This document shows, piece by piece, positions 1 through 11,479 of a stretch of 64,000 bases of DNA. The DNA is taken from the NCBI GenBank assembly GCA_037903475.1, contig JBAJFG010000576.1, forward strand, positions 62,001-126,000, in the 5' to 3' direction. How positions within the stretch are numbered: the first letter of the stretch is position 1; every line of letters begins with the position of its first letter. A program made the translations under genes and the position numbers. The notes beneath the pieces are model-generated. The model saw nothing but the letters and a program-made list of their open reading frames with translations. It did not search any database and was not told where the DNA came from. This DNA comes from Ancylostoma caninum (lineage: Eukaryota; Nematoda; Chromadorea; Rhabditida; Ancylostomatidae).

Positions 1-217
1 TCGTGCGTGCACCCTTGTGGCAGGGTCATTCTATCTTCAGCAATTGCCACCAGCAAAGGTCTATTTTTTTCCTTTCGAGCTCTGTAGGTGCGCAGGGTGC
101 AACCGATCGGACAATATCGACTTCGCTCTGCAGCAGATCAGATCCTTTGCATAGACTCTGGTGGCGGAGTCAAAATCTTACTAAGTTCCTAGCCACCACT
201 CCAGGTGTATAGGACCA

Positions 218-685
218 TTGTCTCCTGCACTTATTTTCAAAATGTTTACACCGCTTCGTGCTGCTTCAGTTCAGGATAGAGTCAAACGTGCCCGCGTTGA
301 GGACGACAACCCCGCTCGCAACGCTGATGTTGCCAACGCACTTGATCTTCTAAAAACCGATGAATCCATTCCGGAGCACGTCAAGTACCTTATCACGCAT
401 CTCGTGGCGAACAGGGACCAAATGATGGCTTACATTATTCAAAAGAATCGTGAGTTATCTGAGGAGGTAGCCATCCTGAGGGCCGAAAATCAACTGCTTA
501 GGAATTCTCAAACTCCACCGACCAACAATATAAATCCTCCAACTCCTAGGTCTTCCCAGCCTCTTGCACAAAACAATCCTCCCCTCAAGGTGGCTGACTC
601 TGGTGTTACTGTCTCTGAATCTGTTTGTGAGCTCAAGGAAAAACAACGTTCAATTGTAATCGTAGGAGTACAGGAATCTACTGAG
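218..685 (+). pseudogene. Inverted second copy of LINE ORF1 N-terminal half
   Basis: The plus strand encodes the same protein start as 3830-3363 on the minus strand (MSPALIFKMFTPLRAASVQD onward), differing at about two residues (ATC for ACC codon in the coiled coil, GGA for AGA in IVIVGV). Similarity stops abruptly after CTGAG at 685, where sequence becomes the antisense of the LINE's own RT C-terminus. The open frame to 778 is therefore a chimera, not a gene. Confidence 0.8.
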
Positions 686-689
686 GCCA

Positions 690-2110
690 TAAGTAGGTCC
701 TGTTTCCTCCTTCTGAGAGCTATTGACTCCAAGTGCAGATTAATATACCTAGCGGTGCTAGGAGGTACGGTCCGGTAGTCAAATCCGTCAATTCTCAGCA
801 GAACTTCGCGCATGAAGCTGTTCTGCACTTTTTCCAGGGCATGAATATTTTTAGGTTTACAATTATTATATATAACTGTTCCGTACTCTAGAATAGGACG
901 CACATAAATTTTGTATGCCCAAAGAAGCACTTGGGGGTCTCTGGACGAAAGACATCGGAACAAAGTGAAAACACTTTTCATTCCCTTGGATGCTAACACC
1001 TCTATGTGCTTGTCGAATACAAGCTTATCGGTGAGGTGAAAACCCAAATCGACCACTTCAGAGACTTTGCTTATTTTGAAATCTTCAATGAAATAGTCAT
1101 GTTCGTTATTTGTAGAACCTAGATGCATGACTTTTGTTTTTGAAAGGCTTAAGGGGAGATTTCATTGCCTAGACCACTGTGCAACAGCGTTAATAGCCAG
1201 CTGAAGATCCTCCACATCGCTATTACACGATACAGTATTATACAACTTAATGTCATCAGCAAACATTTTGCATCTGACATTAAACCCGGAGATGATTTCA
1301 GGAATATCCCTGGTGTAGATATTGAAGAGAATAGGAGAGAGAACTGAACCTTGAGGAACCCCACTACATATTTTTCTAGCTGATGAGAAAGTTCCATTGA
1401 CAGAAACTCTGAACTTACGTTGAGCCAGAAATTTCTTAATCCATTTGATAATTCTACTATGAGTTCCTATTTGATGTAACTTGAGAATAAGTTTGTGATG
1501 CGGAACTTTATCGAACGCTTTTTCAAAGTCGAAATAGATAACATCGACAACGCGTTTATGACTTAAAGCAGCAGTTCAGTCATTAAGAGATTCTAGCATC
1601 TGGGTTACCGTAGATTTGCCACTTCTGAACCCGTGTTGATCTTCGGGGTTATGCAATGTTTTTCCAAATGATCGGTTATGGCATCTTTCATTATTTTTTC
1701 AAACATGCGACGGAAGACTGATGTTATACTAACCGGCCGAAAATTGCTCGGAATATTATAAGGTGGCTTTTTTGGAAGCGGGATTTAGTATGCTTCTTTC
1801 CATCTTGCAGGAATTTCAGCTCGCATAAAGCTGAGATTGAAGATGAACTCTAAGGGTGGGGCAATTTCTGCGGCTATTTTCCTAATGAAACACAGTAAAA
1901 TCTTATCCGGAGACAGCGAGCGAGATTTAGGGCCATTTCTGTAGCAGAGTGAGTATTTTATCCCTGTGGAACGAAACACTGTCCTCCATTTGTGGAAATA
2001 TGTTTGTCGCCTCATCTGTAACGATATTAGGACTGTTTTGAAACACACTCTCAAAATGATCTGCGAGTAGCTCAGCCTTGTCACTGTCCTTGAAGTATTT
2101 AACGCCATTG
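690..2110 (-). pseudogene. LINE ORF2 reverse transcriptase remnant
   Basis: On the minus strand, 1785-2108 reads into a finger/palm region ending ARWKEAY; after a stop, PLPKKPPYNIPSNFRPVS follows. Near 1340-1370 the frame reads GVPQGSVLSPILFN, and near 1265 KMFADDIKLYN, which is the FADD catalytic box. The thumb and C-terminal part runs MHLGSTNNEHDY to RRRKQDLLMA near 690. At least one in-frame stop (TGA near 1165) and frame shifts in 1550-1800 kill the copy. The order and motifs fit CR1/Jockey-clade RTs; the exact clade is inference. Confidence 0.8.
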
Positions 2111-2407
2111 TTACCTATGATTGTCTGAAGGGGTGGTTTTTTTCCTGAGTACAGAATTGATAATCCTAAAGAATGCTGGCGTATTTCCAGTAGCCAGAGC
2201 TTTTCTCTCCAAACACGATCGATATTTCCTTAATTTGGTGCTAAATTTCTGACAAATTCTTTGAGACGAGCTTTATTATTTGGGGTAGGAAAAGAATGAG
2301 CTCTTGCCCACGCATAGGAGCGGGATCTCGAAAGTTCAACCAAGTGATCGGGTAAATTTGGCCCACGAAGCTGTTTGACCCTGGTACATAGAGCTCTATA
2401 CAGTGCT

Positions 2408-3180
2408 TCAAGACAGACAGGAGCAATTCATATTTTGATTTACGCTACGAAGCCTAGCCAGCGAACCTATCCAGTCTACATTTTGCATATGTTGAGCTAT
2501 AAGATCATATCTGGCTTTGCTAAAATCTTTAACACACACTTGAGGGTTTTTTTTGGCTTTTCTGAGCAATACGAATTCGACAACTGAGTGGTCACTTGAC
2601 CCAATAGGAGGGGGGATGGACACTTCGTTGACTAAATGACGCTGACTGCACAGTACTAAGTCCAGCGTATTAGCTTCACGAGTAGGAGAATGTACCAACC
2701 GATGGAGGGAATGGGCTTGACAAATTACGAGGAGATCCTTAGATAAACGAGATTTAGCCTCAGGCGGATAAATATTTCAGAGAATGTCGGAGTAATTAAA
2801 ATCACCAGTCACAAGGCAAGGGTGGTTAGACGTTGTGAGATCACTAATGGCTTTAACTAGCTGGTCGTTCTTGGCTGCAGAACAAGCAAGGGTGCGGTAG
2901 ACCGCAACAACCCGAAGTTTGTCAACATTCACTACGACATCGCAGCAGAGAACCTCGTAACTGCCAGGAACAGATTCAGAGTATATTATATCGAACATAA
3001 GAGGATGACGTACGAGAATCAAGACTCCACCGCCTTTTTTCCTAGGCCTATCACAGCGGACCAGTTGAAATTCGGAGGAATGGCATCCAAGAATCACCAT
3101 AGAGTCGATATCCGGTTTGAGCCAAGTCTCAGACAGAACTAGTAGATCGAACCCAGAGTGAAAGATGCAGAAAAATAACT
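2408..3180 (-). pseudogene. LINE ORF2 endonuclease (EEP) domain remnant
   Basis: Minus-strand translation shows an endonuclease/exonuclease/phosphatase fold signature: SETWLKPDIDSM near 3120-3150, RKKGGGVLILVR near 3040, VTGDFNYSDIL at the end of one open block near 2777-2810, and GSSDHSVVEF near 2600 in the next block. These correspond to the catalytic E, the GDFN block and the SDH motif. An in-frame stop after DIL (about 2776) separates the blocks. In LINEs this domain nicks target DNA to prime reverse transcription. Confidence 0.75.
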
Positions 3181-3233
3181 CGTCAAGATTTTTTGCAATA
3201 GGTCGAATATTTGTGGTGCAACATTTGAGGTAG

Positions 3234-3830
3234 TTAACGGATTTCCGGAGAAAATTTATGCGTTTCCCTTAGCTGGCTGTAAAGAGGAGCTTGAATAGAA
3301 AGATGATCGAGAATCTGATGGGCATAGTTGAGATCACACATCGTACGAACACTAGCAAAAGGCTCAGTAGATTCCTGTACTCTTACGATTACAATTGAAC
3401 GTTGTTTTTCCTTGAGCTCACAAACAGATTCAGAGACAGTAACACCAGAGTCAGCCACCTTGAGGGGAGGATTGTTTTGTGCAAGAGGCTGGGAAGACCT
3501 AGGAGTTGGAGGATTTATATTGTTGGTCGGTGGAGTTTGAGAATTCCTAAGCAGTTGATTTTCGGCCCTCAGGGTGGCTACCTCCTCAGATAACTCACGA
3601 TTCTTTTGAATAATGTAAGCCATCATTTGGTCCCGGTTCGCCACGAGATGCGTGATAAGGTACTTGACGTGCTCCGGAATGGATTCATCGGTTTTTAGAA
3701 GATCAAGTGCGTTGGCAACATCAGCGTTGCGAGCGGGGTTGTCGTCCTCAACGCGGGCACGTTTGACTCTATCCTGAACTGAAGCAGCACGAAGCGGTGT
3801 AAACATTTTGAAAATAAGTGCAGGAGACAA
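3234..3830 (-). pseudogene. LINE ORF1 protein (nucleic-acid chaperone-like), frameshifted
   Basis: The ATG at 3828-3830 or the in-frame ATG for MFTPLRAASV opens a basic N-terminus (KRARVEDD), followed by a heptad-like helix containing ELSEEVATLRAENQLL, which predicts a coiled coil. A Pro/Asn/Gln-rich linker follows, then QRSIVIV, the typical start of the RRM-like domain of LINE ORF1 proteins. The frame is then lost (stop near 3234) before the domain ends. ORF1 proteins of this kind coat LINE RNA. The first 156 or so codons are nearly identical to the inverted copy at 218-685. Confidence 0.7.
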
Positions 3831-4114
3831 TGGTCCTATACACCTGGAGTGGTGGCTTGGAACTTAGTAAGATTTTGACTCCGCCACCAGAGTCGCAAGG
3901 CCAGGTTACGGTACTCTTTTCTAGAACTACTTCCGCAAACTTCGAAATAGAGGAGTGTTTTCGGTGCCTAAAATAAATATATTACACGTGCAAGCTAAGG
4001 GTTTGCATTGATGGAAACGACTGCCTCTGTAAATAAGATGGTGGCTGGGAAGAATCCATTACGTAGCAGTTCAAATGAATGTTGCTTAATTAGCTTCGCG
4101 TCCTGCCTTTTTAG

Positions 4115-4284
4115 AAACCTGTGAATATGTGTTTTTGGTTTCGCAATACGTGTGGATGTACGCGCAGACAAAGTGCGGACTATTTGTCAGTTTTTATCTC
4201 GGTTTCGTATTCTGCGTGGCTATTATAGTCGTTGTGTTTCTTATTGACAGTGTAACATTCTTCTTAATAAGGAGAAGAACGAAG
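4115..4284 (+). pseudogene. Srx-like chemoreceptor (7TM GPCR) exon, isolated
   Basis: A 170-bp open stretch sits between an acceptor (CCTTTTTAG, ends 4114) and a donor (GAAG|GTACGC, 4285). It encodes 55 residues starting CEYVFLVSQYVWMYAQTKCG, then a hydrophobic span and LIDSVTFFLIRRRTK. The conserved Cys, aromatic-rich start and D-x-x-TFF-x-IRRR ending resemble nematode Srx-type serpentine receptors. A diverged paralogous exon of identical length and boundaries lies on the minus strand at 16754-16923 (about 38 of 55 residues identical by eye). I could not find the neighbouring exons, so this may be a gene fragment. Family call is moderate. Confidence 0.5.
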
Positions 4285-6900
4285 GTACGCACACCTACTT
4301 CCGTCGTTCATTAGATAACATGTTTCCAGTGAGTAAACACCTTACTTCGAGCTCACCTGCGTTGATGTGGGAAGAATGCAGTGAAAGGGAAAGTGAGACC
4401 CTCCGCGCTTCTGCAGCCGCAAACCCCGTCCATCTTTTCGGGGTGGACAATGTGGAGTGGAGGGAAAGCGTTGGATTCGGTTGATTTTGTTTTTTTTTTG
4501 TTAGAGCCCGCCTCTGAGTGGTAATTTCCGTTTAGGTTTGTTCAATTTACACAGCTCTTCAGCATCAACGTATCGTTAGGGTCCCTCTGCAAGGATATCC
4601 TACAACTCAGCCGTCGTGATATTCACTTGTTGGCAATGACACATTGATGTTTTCCATTTCGACCGTGAAATGAATAAATCTAAAAAATGGAAAGCTTCGC
4701 GAATTCCCCATCAGCCTACACTTCTTAGTTAGGCTACATTTTGGAACTTCGTTTCGCACTTTTACGCTTCGCTCTCATGGTACCGTCTCTTAATGAATCC
4801 GCATATAACTGAAAAATTTAGCAAGAAATGAGCCGAAAACCTTTGCAAGCCTTCTTGTTGAAGGCTACGTATACGCTGAAAAACGATGTTCTTTTTATGG
4901 GGCTCACAGCTAATTCAGCTACACAGTGGGTACTACAAACAAATGCACTAGCAAAACCCAGTTGACGTAGAACACTTACCAATCGCAGCTGTCCTAGAGG
5001 AAAAATCCTCGTGGTTTCTCTATTATATGAATGGGAGTAGCGAAAATTGCAAATACTTCGAGAGATGAAGCCGAATTACCTCCAGCGTGAACTACTGTAT
5101 TATTACTGTAGTATTCTAATGAATGAAGAAAATCTATCATCTAACTGAAATCTCAATGTCTTTGCTAAATTTGAACTTTTTCGAAAGCTCGCTTATCGTC
5201 CCTGTCGACGTCACATCTCCACCACTCACTCTCTCTTGCACAGCTTCAATTTTGGCTACAGAACCATAGCCCGTTATACAATGGTAGATATGTAGCTGAG
5301 GAGGATTAAGAAATAAATCGTTGCAGATCTTTGAACTTGGCAAATTTCTTCTGTAAAGGGAAAAGAAACAATGCTTGTTTCGATTTCGCTCGTTATTTGA
5401 ACCCACACGTTGTGGCGAACATTATGATATTGAATGCTATGATAGTATTTTTAGAAGAGATGTCTCGTCTTTTTGGGATTTTCATACAAAAAATATTCAG
5501 AAGACCACAATCACAATAGTGCACATGATCTCTTACAGAACTACAGGGAAACCCGGTAGTAAGACCCTTCTTTTGCAAAGAAAAACAAGATGTTCTTTGA
5601 GACACCTACCACAACGCAGTCAGTGAGAACAATATGTACACCCTGCGCCCCTTGTGGCAGCTGTCTTGGTCGACACCGGATTCTTCACGGAAGAAGAAGA
5701 TCAGAAACGGTTTTTCTGCCCTCTCGTAAAAACTCATGTATACCATACACCATGTACTATCAGCTTTTCGTGAGGATTCTTTTCTGGAGGAATCTTAAAA
5801 GAATCTTTTGAAAAGAAAAACAATGGTGAAGTAATACCCTGCCTCCGAGTGCCATTACGATACTTAACAGAGCATCGGCAACTTACTCCAACACAGTGTA
5901 ACACACTGCACAACAGAGAGCACCCATAATCCACTAATAAAGAAGGCCAACTTCCGACTATTACCATTTCGCCACATTTTGATAGTACAAAAATGAGAGC
6001 ATCTCAGATGAGGGATTAAGGTAGACGGCAAAGACGAAGGTGCCTAGATTTATGAAAGGGAACCAAGGGTTTCTCACATCTACCTTATCTTTACATTTGT
6101 CTTTGTTGAAACGTGCATCACGTACGCATGTGAAGAATGAGACAGGACACAGTAACTGCTGTGGAAATAACAAAAAGTGAACTCGCGGACACTTGCGCAT
6201 GACAATGAAAAAAGATAACCTGTAAAATAAACAGAAAAAACAAAACAAAAATGATAACTACAAGGATCGTATAAAAATAGATTCATGGTCAGAAACGTCA
6301 ATTGCAAGTCTTACAAAATTGTTAAGCGTCATTTTTGACACATTGCTCTGAAGTAGCAAATTGAAGTAGCTACCGTTCTGTGTACCATTTTGACTGAATC
6401 AAAATTTTGGCTGTAAGAACCCCAAACTTTTATGAATATCTATGGTTTTGGAATAATAGAGTTAGAAAAGGTCATCATAATTCATAGTTGGACTGCCAGT
6501 CAAGAGTATAACAGCCATAACAACATCAAATTTTCTTTTCCTGCTGGCAAAACTGGGCGGTGAAATTTGTACCAGTCCTTGTACCCCTGGAAACGCCAGC
6601 AAGGTAGTTCCCATGAAGCATCAAAGACAACACCCAAAAAAATTGAAGGCAAATTTTAATTTTCGATTTTATGTTCTCAAAGCTTTCACGTGAAGGGCTT
6701 ACGAGAGAAACTCCATTAGTACTTGAGTAACAATGCCTCTGGCAAGTCGAGTCACAGTTCGCTCCTTTGTCTTGTAAAGTCTCCTGCAAGAACATCCTGT
6801 AAGAAGGTCCAATGCCAATACATGGGCTGCATTTGTAGGGATCGTTATTCACCATTCGACGGTTTCCCAATCGGTCCAGGGCTTGGAATCCAGCGAAGTA
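4285..6900. other. Unannotated stretch, no convincing gene
   Basis: Only short unrelated open frames occur (longest about 89 codons, minus strand 5137-5406, starting at a GTG). I recognise no protein domain, RNA gene or terminal repeat. The stretch 4360-4480 is locally GC-richer. Confidence 0.5.
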
Positions 6901-6929
6901 ACGCTCGAAAGTCACCCATGCTCTGGACG

Positions 6930-7740
6930 CGTATAGACGGTTGACAGCGATGATTAGCAGGACGCTCTGAAAGCGAGGCCAGTTGCCGATACCGGCAAGT
7001 TGGCGAAGACGCTTCAATGCGAGTATATGACCGTCATCAAGCATCCTCACAATGTTAGTTATAGTAAAGTTGTCTGACATGGTACCCCGCAGGTCGTGCG
7101 AATCTGACGGGTCAAGCTGGATGAGCATCAGGAAGTCGCTGCCTTTCCGTTCAAATGGGAGGGAACATTCTGAGTTAAGAAAAAAGCTTGATCCTGTACG
7201 CGAACAACGCATATTAGCGCCAATGGATTCCTTGTCTGAAATCACTTCCAAAACAGTCAAAACAGGCCACTCCGAAGCGAAGGTTTTTCTATGCTGTTGG
7301 TGAAGCTACAAGGAATGCCTAAGCAGTGGCGTCACAGTGATAATCGATCTCTGTACTACCGAACTCCAAAAATTGGCAAGTGCCATCCGTGAAAAACGCC
7401 CAAAACGAGCAATTATTCATCTTCTGCAAGATAATGCTCGCGCGCACTTCGCAGACGCAAATCTTGAGAAGCGTCAGAATCTCGGTTGAGTATTTCTGTC
7501 ATACCTTCCGTATTCATCAGAACTGGCCCTGTCGAAATGTCACCTTTTCCTGGCCAAGAACAACCGTTTACGGTAAATGAGGCTTAGAAATCAACAAGGA
7601 GACGAAAGTGAGGCGTCAAAGTTTTTCGACCCACAGCCACCATATCTCTGGCAGAAAGGGAAAGGGAAGCAGCCCAAAAGATGGGTGAAGGGGCGACACA
7701 CTAATGGTAAATATATCATTAATTGAGGTTCTGGTCTAAT
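6930..7740 (+). pseudogene. mariner-type transposase relic (C-terminal two thirds)
   Basis: Plus-strand conceptual translation across frame shifts gives mariner blocks in the right order: LAKTLQCEYMTVIKH (helix-turn-helix-like, about 6990-7040), KLSDMVPRRSCESD (the WVPHEL linker equivalent, about 7070), EKSLILYANN (the DEKW-ILY block, about 7180), VFLCCW (7285), HLLQDNARAHF (second catalytic D region, about 7420) and a decayed tail PQPPYLWQKGKG, ending at a stop near 7738. There are at least three stops or frame shifts. No matching terminal repeats were found. Confidence 0.7.
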
Positions 7741-7861
7741 GAAGAAATTTGTTCACAAAGGAATCGTTTGAGTGTTGCAGATTTTTATTCACCAACCCAA
7801 TAAACATAAACCATGTTCGTTATTAATTTCTTCCCGGTTAGAAAAAAAGGAAGGGTGCCAA

Positions 7862-8071
7862 AACAGTCATGAATAATTCACTTTTATGAATTCAAACTCA
7901 GAAAAAAATTGGTGCAGCGCAAAGAGCTCGGAAAAAAAATCGTATGTGGCCACGGGAGTGTCAACAATAGCACAGTCCAACGTTGGTTTCAAGATTTTTT
8001 CCGTGTAGAATATTTTGAAGTCGACGGAGTTCGCGGATACGGTCATCATGTGTTCTACGTCGAAGATGTAG
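7862..8071 (+). pseudogene. mariner transposase N-terminal (DNA-binding) fragment
   Basis: One frame reads HFYEFKLRKKLVQRKELGKK and then GHGSVNNSTVQRWFQDFF, the paired-like HTH hallmark of mariner transposases (usual form: S/T-V-x-x-R-T-V-Q-R-W-F-x-x-F-R-x-G-D). The frame stops at 8071. It lies downstream of the C-terminal relic at 6930-7740 on the same strand. The pieces are therefore in the wrong order for one element and probably come from two insertions. Confidence 0.65.
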
Positions 8072-8089
8072 AATAAACACAATCAATGC

Positions 8090-9650
8090 CTGAAGTTTTA
8101 GACATTCTAGAATAACATTCATGAGTAATACATTCCTTGAAATGTCCTTTTTTTGCTCGCTTTATTAGAATTTTCTTGATATTTTCACCTGGACTTGTTC
8201 CGTGTATAAGCCGGACGGTTTGCAATGATTGAGTTCGCCCTAATAAAGGACTTCGGAAGGAAGCAGCGCTTCTTGACGGTCATATAAGAACTATGGTAAT
8301 GGACTCGTAGACCCTGCTCTACCTTGGTGTTTATTTAGAAGGACAGTGTTTCGCCTAGGAAGCAAGAAGTACCGAAAATGCACATTTCCAATTTTCCGTT
8401 TTTTGCGTGTTTTTTCCTTTAAAGCCACGAGCAGTTTGTTTGGGAACACCTTCACATTTAACAGGAGGTCAGTAATGATTCCAATCTCGAGCTCTAGCTA
8501 AACGGTTTCCGTTCTAGAGAGATGCAGGGGAGCAGTTTTTGTAAGATTTTTCTGTTTTTTTTTCTTGAATTCTTGTTAGACGATCCAATCCGTGGTGCTA
8601 ATCCAAAGCTCTTGGCATGCATGCAGGTATAGTTCACAAGATTTTCTCAAGATTCCTCAGAAACGGATTTCAACCGGTCTGTTGCTATCTATTAAGTAGT
8701 ACAGACTTTACACACTAACATATGTGAAGTGGAGCTCATAGTAATGCAAATGAAGTGAGTGACGTAGACAATCCCTACGAGCCAAAATTCAAGGAAATCA
8801 CCCGTGATACCATTTTTGATTGAATTTCGCCTTGTAAACCGGATCTGAACAAGTTTGCAAAAGCCACTTTTTACCTGTAGAATGGGGACTCTTCCACGGT
8901 TCCAAAACATTCACTATATCTGCTATTACTACTGATCATCAGTCTTGAGTTCGCAAAAAAATAGTAGAAATTGTGTGTTAGATAGAAAACCTACTTTTCC
9001 ACGGTAATCATGTCGCGGTCCGATACAAGATGAACGCATAGTAGCTGAGACTAAGTCGTGACATATCATGCATGGATGGTTGGAGTCTTCTAAAGCCAAC
9101 CATAGAAAATCTCGAAAGGAAGGGAACTTTAACCGACTCCTTGTCACCAGCGATTTGACCAGGAGATTTCCTGAAGCCTGTGTAGGCACAGGAAAGGGTC
9201 GTTTCGGAAACCAGCTGCTGTCTACGGTAGAGATGGCTCAAGCAAGGATGCTTACAACATTGCTTGTGAATTCGCTCAATCCTATCTGATTGGGCTCAAA
9301 AAAAAAACCACGTGCCAGTAATTCGTTCGCACCCTGTACGGTGTACTGCGTATAATTTCTTGATTTTGTTTATTGCCCGAATAATATTCTTAACAGCTAT
9401 TTAATTCCTTGTCTCGATTCTCATCACAAGAGGAAGCCTTCAATGCGAGAAACAAAAATAGTGCAGGCCTGATGTAGGGTGGCAATTCGCAAGATTCATA
9501 TAGGTACAGAAGTAGATTTTGAGCGCGAACACCAAACTATTCGATTTCCTCGTATGAGCTTCCTGGAAAGTTGGAGCTGCGGCACTCCTCAGAAATAGCA
9601 GGCTACTGAATGCTGCTCTGTTCAAGACGTCAAACAAAGTCGACAGAGTT
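8090..9650. other. Unannotated stretch, nothing recognised
   Basis: Short open frames on both strands overlap at 8929-9289 (for example 86 codons minus, 73 codons plus) without recognisable domains or splice-site support. No RNA gene or repeat end was seen. Confidence 0.45.
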
Positions 9651-9654
9651 GTAG

Positions 9655-9722
9655 CCATGTTATAGTTATGAGTTAGAGCTATAGTTATGAGTTGAGACAG
9701 AGTTATAGTTATGAGTTATGTG
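9655..9722. repeat. Short tandem repeat of an ATAGTTATGAGTT unit
   Basis: The motif TATAGTTATGAGTT recurs three times with spacers of about 6-12 bp (GAGC, GAGACAGAGT). It is a small degenerate minisatellite. Confidence 0.7.
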
Positions 9723-9872
9723 ATTTGCACAAACAGACTGCTCTCTCGTGGGCTTTGTTTTCTGTGCACATGTAAAACTTTTGTGTAATGTCTTTTTCAT
9801 AGACTTAACTCGTCAACAATTTTTACGCACCTCGTACACAGTTGAAGCATGCGGATGCATAATTAAGTATTA

Positions 9873-10710
9873 GGGTGGTAAGAAAGTCTTAAACCGTTTA
9901 ACACTTTTTTCTGCTCCATTTTATTATTGGGCATACCATAGAATTTACACAGGAATATAATCACCATAGTTAGTCACTACAGTGCCCCACCTAATAAGTA
10001 GGTCAGCGGTCTCTTTCTTCCAGAACAGAGGAAACTGGGAGTCGAAGAAATCGCTGACTACCCTTTCAATACCCTTAACTTTGGTGAAAGTTTTCTTAGC
10101 TAGGAATGCCTTGAGGGAGGGAAATAAGTGGTGGTCGGAAGGGGCAACGTCGGGAGAATAGGGTGACGGTGGACCGTGACCTAGCCCAGCTCCTCCAATT
10201 TTTCATTGGTCTCTTTAGATACATGGGACCAAGCGTCATCATGAGGGCTTAGGTGTACAAGAAACTCGTCTCAGCCGTTTTTCTCGAACAGCATCCGTTT
10301 TGAAGATAATTGGCGTAAGTGTCACCGGTGACTGTGTGTGTTTGTGGGAGCAGCTCGTAATTCTTAGCATTCCACAAGTAGAAGAAGAAATACTTGTTTA
10401 GGTGGAGGTGCACTTTGGTCTTCTCCTCGACAGAGCCTCATGGCACGATGCGTGTGAGAATCGTAGAGGACCCAACTCTTATCTCCAGTAATCAGGCAGC
10501 GGAGCAGGAAAAATTGATCATGGCTTGGAGGACCTCTTGTGGAGTTAACGCCATAATCAAAATTAGGGAAGGCAATTCGGCTATGTATGGCCAATTATGG
10601 AGAATCCTCGAGTTTGGACTACAACTATCACATAGTAAATCATGAGTACCGATCAACAATCAAAAGTTCTGGAACTTTCAAAAAATCGGCTGAAGACTTT
10701 TCTACCACCC
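9873..10710 (-). mobile_element. mariner-like element with intact ends, internally decayed
   Basis: The terminal inverted repeats are GGGTGGTAAGAAAGTCTT (9873) and, on the other strand, GGGTGGTAGAAAAGTCTT (from 10710). TA dinucleotides flank both ends (9871-9872 and 10711-10712), the mariner target duplication. Length is 838 bp, below the roughly 1.3 kb of a full mariner. The minus strand carries LITGDKSWVLYDSHTHR (10440-10500), the GDE-x-W-V-LYD catalytic block, then EKLEELG and PILPTLPLP (the HPPYSPDLAPSD region), with stops and shifts. The N-terminal DNA-binding part is missing, which explains the short length. Confidence 0.8.
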
Positions 10711-10712
10711 TA

Positions 10713-11390
10713 AGACATTCGCTTCGTTAAGCGAGAACGGAGGATTCGGAACTAACCTATTCTTGATGATTCCTTTCCTTCAGATTCAGTTGATGACTTG
10801 TCCTTCCAGACGACTCGTCAAATTTGGTGAACACCTGTTCCGCTCGGCCGATATTTGGTGTTATCAGGAAGATGTCACCTGCTGTGGTGTACTCGCTGGC
10901 CATCAATTTGTATTAACATTTCGTTTTGTCCTAACATTTGCAGGACGTTGTCATGAATTATCAGGAATTATCATGCGGCATCAATATTTGCGGAAATAGA
11001 ATTTTCAATTCTATGATACCTTTTGCCTTCCCTGAGACGCGGGAGGATTCAGGGGATGGACTCCCTGTCTCTGCAGTGTCGGAACGATTCATACATTCTG
11101 TCAGCGTGTTTATACATGTGCGCGTGGGTGTGCTCGCGTGTCTGCAGGTTGTGTCCTGCACATCTATCCGACTACAAGCCCTGCATTCAAGTGACTGGGA
11201 GATATAAGGGAGGCGGTTCGGAGTCGCCTCCAACAAATATGCTCCGTCGTCCACTCCCGGGAAGCCCTGCTAACTTCCCGGTGAAATCACACTCCAGCCT
11301 CTCCGGGGAATAGAGCTCATCAAGCTATCTGCTGTGAGTTTAAAATTTCTTTATGCTTGACGCAGCAATAATAGAGATTGTTCCCCTGAT
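10713..11390. other. Unannotated stretch leading into the RTE fragment
   Basis: No gene was recognised in 10713-11200. The segment 11200-11340 is GC-rich (GGAGGCGGTTCGGAGTCGCCTCC forms an imperfect hairpin) and may be the 5' untranslated part of the RTE-type LINE that follows, but I cannot fix its boundary. Confidence 0.35.
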
Positions 11391-11479
11391 TTCGGAAGAG
11401 TCACTGTTACGGCAGCGCCAGTGAGGACGAGGTCCGAGGGATTATCTAGGCTGCCCAAAACCAGAAGGACTATGATGAC

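Larger units (their letters stand above)
154..3894. repeat. 532-bp inverted repeat pair flanking the LINE (154-685 / 3363-3894)
   Basis: The left arm starts GACTCTGGTGGCGGAGTC at 154 and ends CTGAG at 685. The right arm is its reverse complement, from CTCAG at 3363 to AGTC at 3894. Both arms are exactly 532 bp, with only a handful of substitutions seen by eye and no net gap. They cover the LINE 5' UTR and the first two thirds of ORF1. The 2.68 kb between them is the rest of the LINE. Confidence 0.8.
686..3894 (-). mobile_element. Degenerate CR1/Jockey-type non-LTR retrotransposon (LINE)
   Basis: Reading the minus strand from 3894 to 686 gives, in order, a 5' untranslated stretch, an ORF1-like coiled-coil protein, an apurinic-type endonuclease domain, reverse transcriptase blocks and the RT C-terminal region. 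That is the gene order of a CR1/Jockey-group LINE. Reading frames are broken by several stops and shifts (for example near 1166, 1570 and 2776), so the copy is dead. It has no 3' UTR or poly-A tail: coding sequence runs to 686 and joins an inverted copy of the element's own ORF1. Family placement rests on my reading of motifs; no alignment was run. Confidence 0.8.

Noticed and set aside
508..1128. 206-codon minus-strand frame as one protein
   Set aside because: It is the LINE RT C-terminus running past the recombination junction at 685/686 into antisense ORF1.
6526..7260. 244-codon minus-strand frame as a cysteine-rich protein gene
   Set aside because: Its 5' half is antisense to a recognisable mariner transposase relic, no domain is seen and there is no splice context. 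A real gene in the 3' half cannot be fully excluded.
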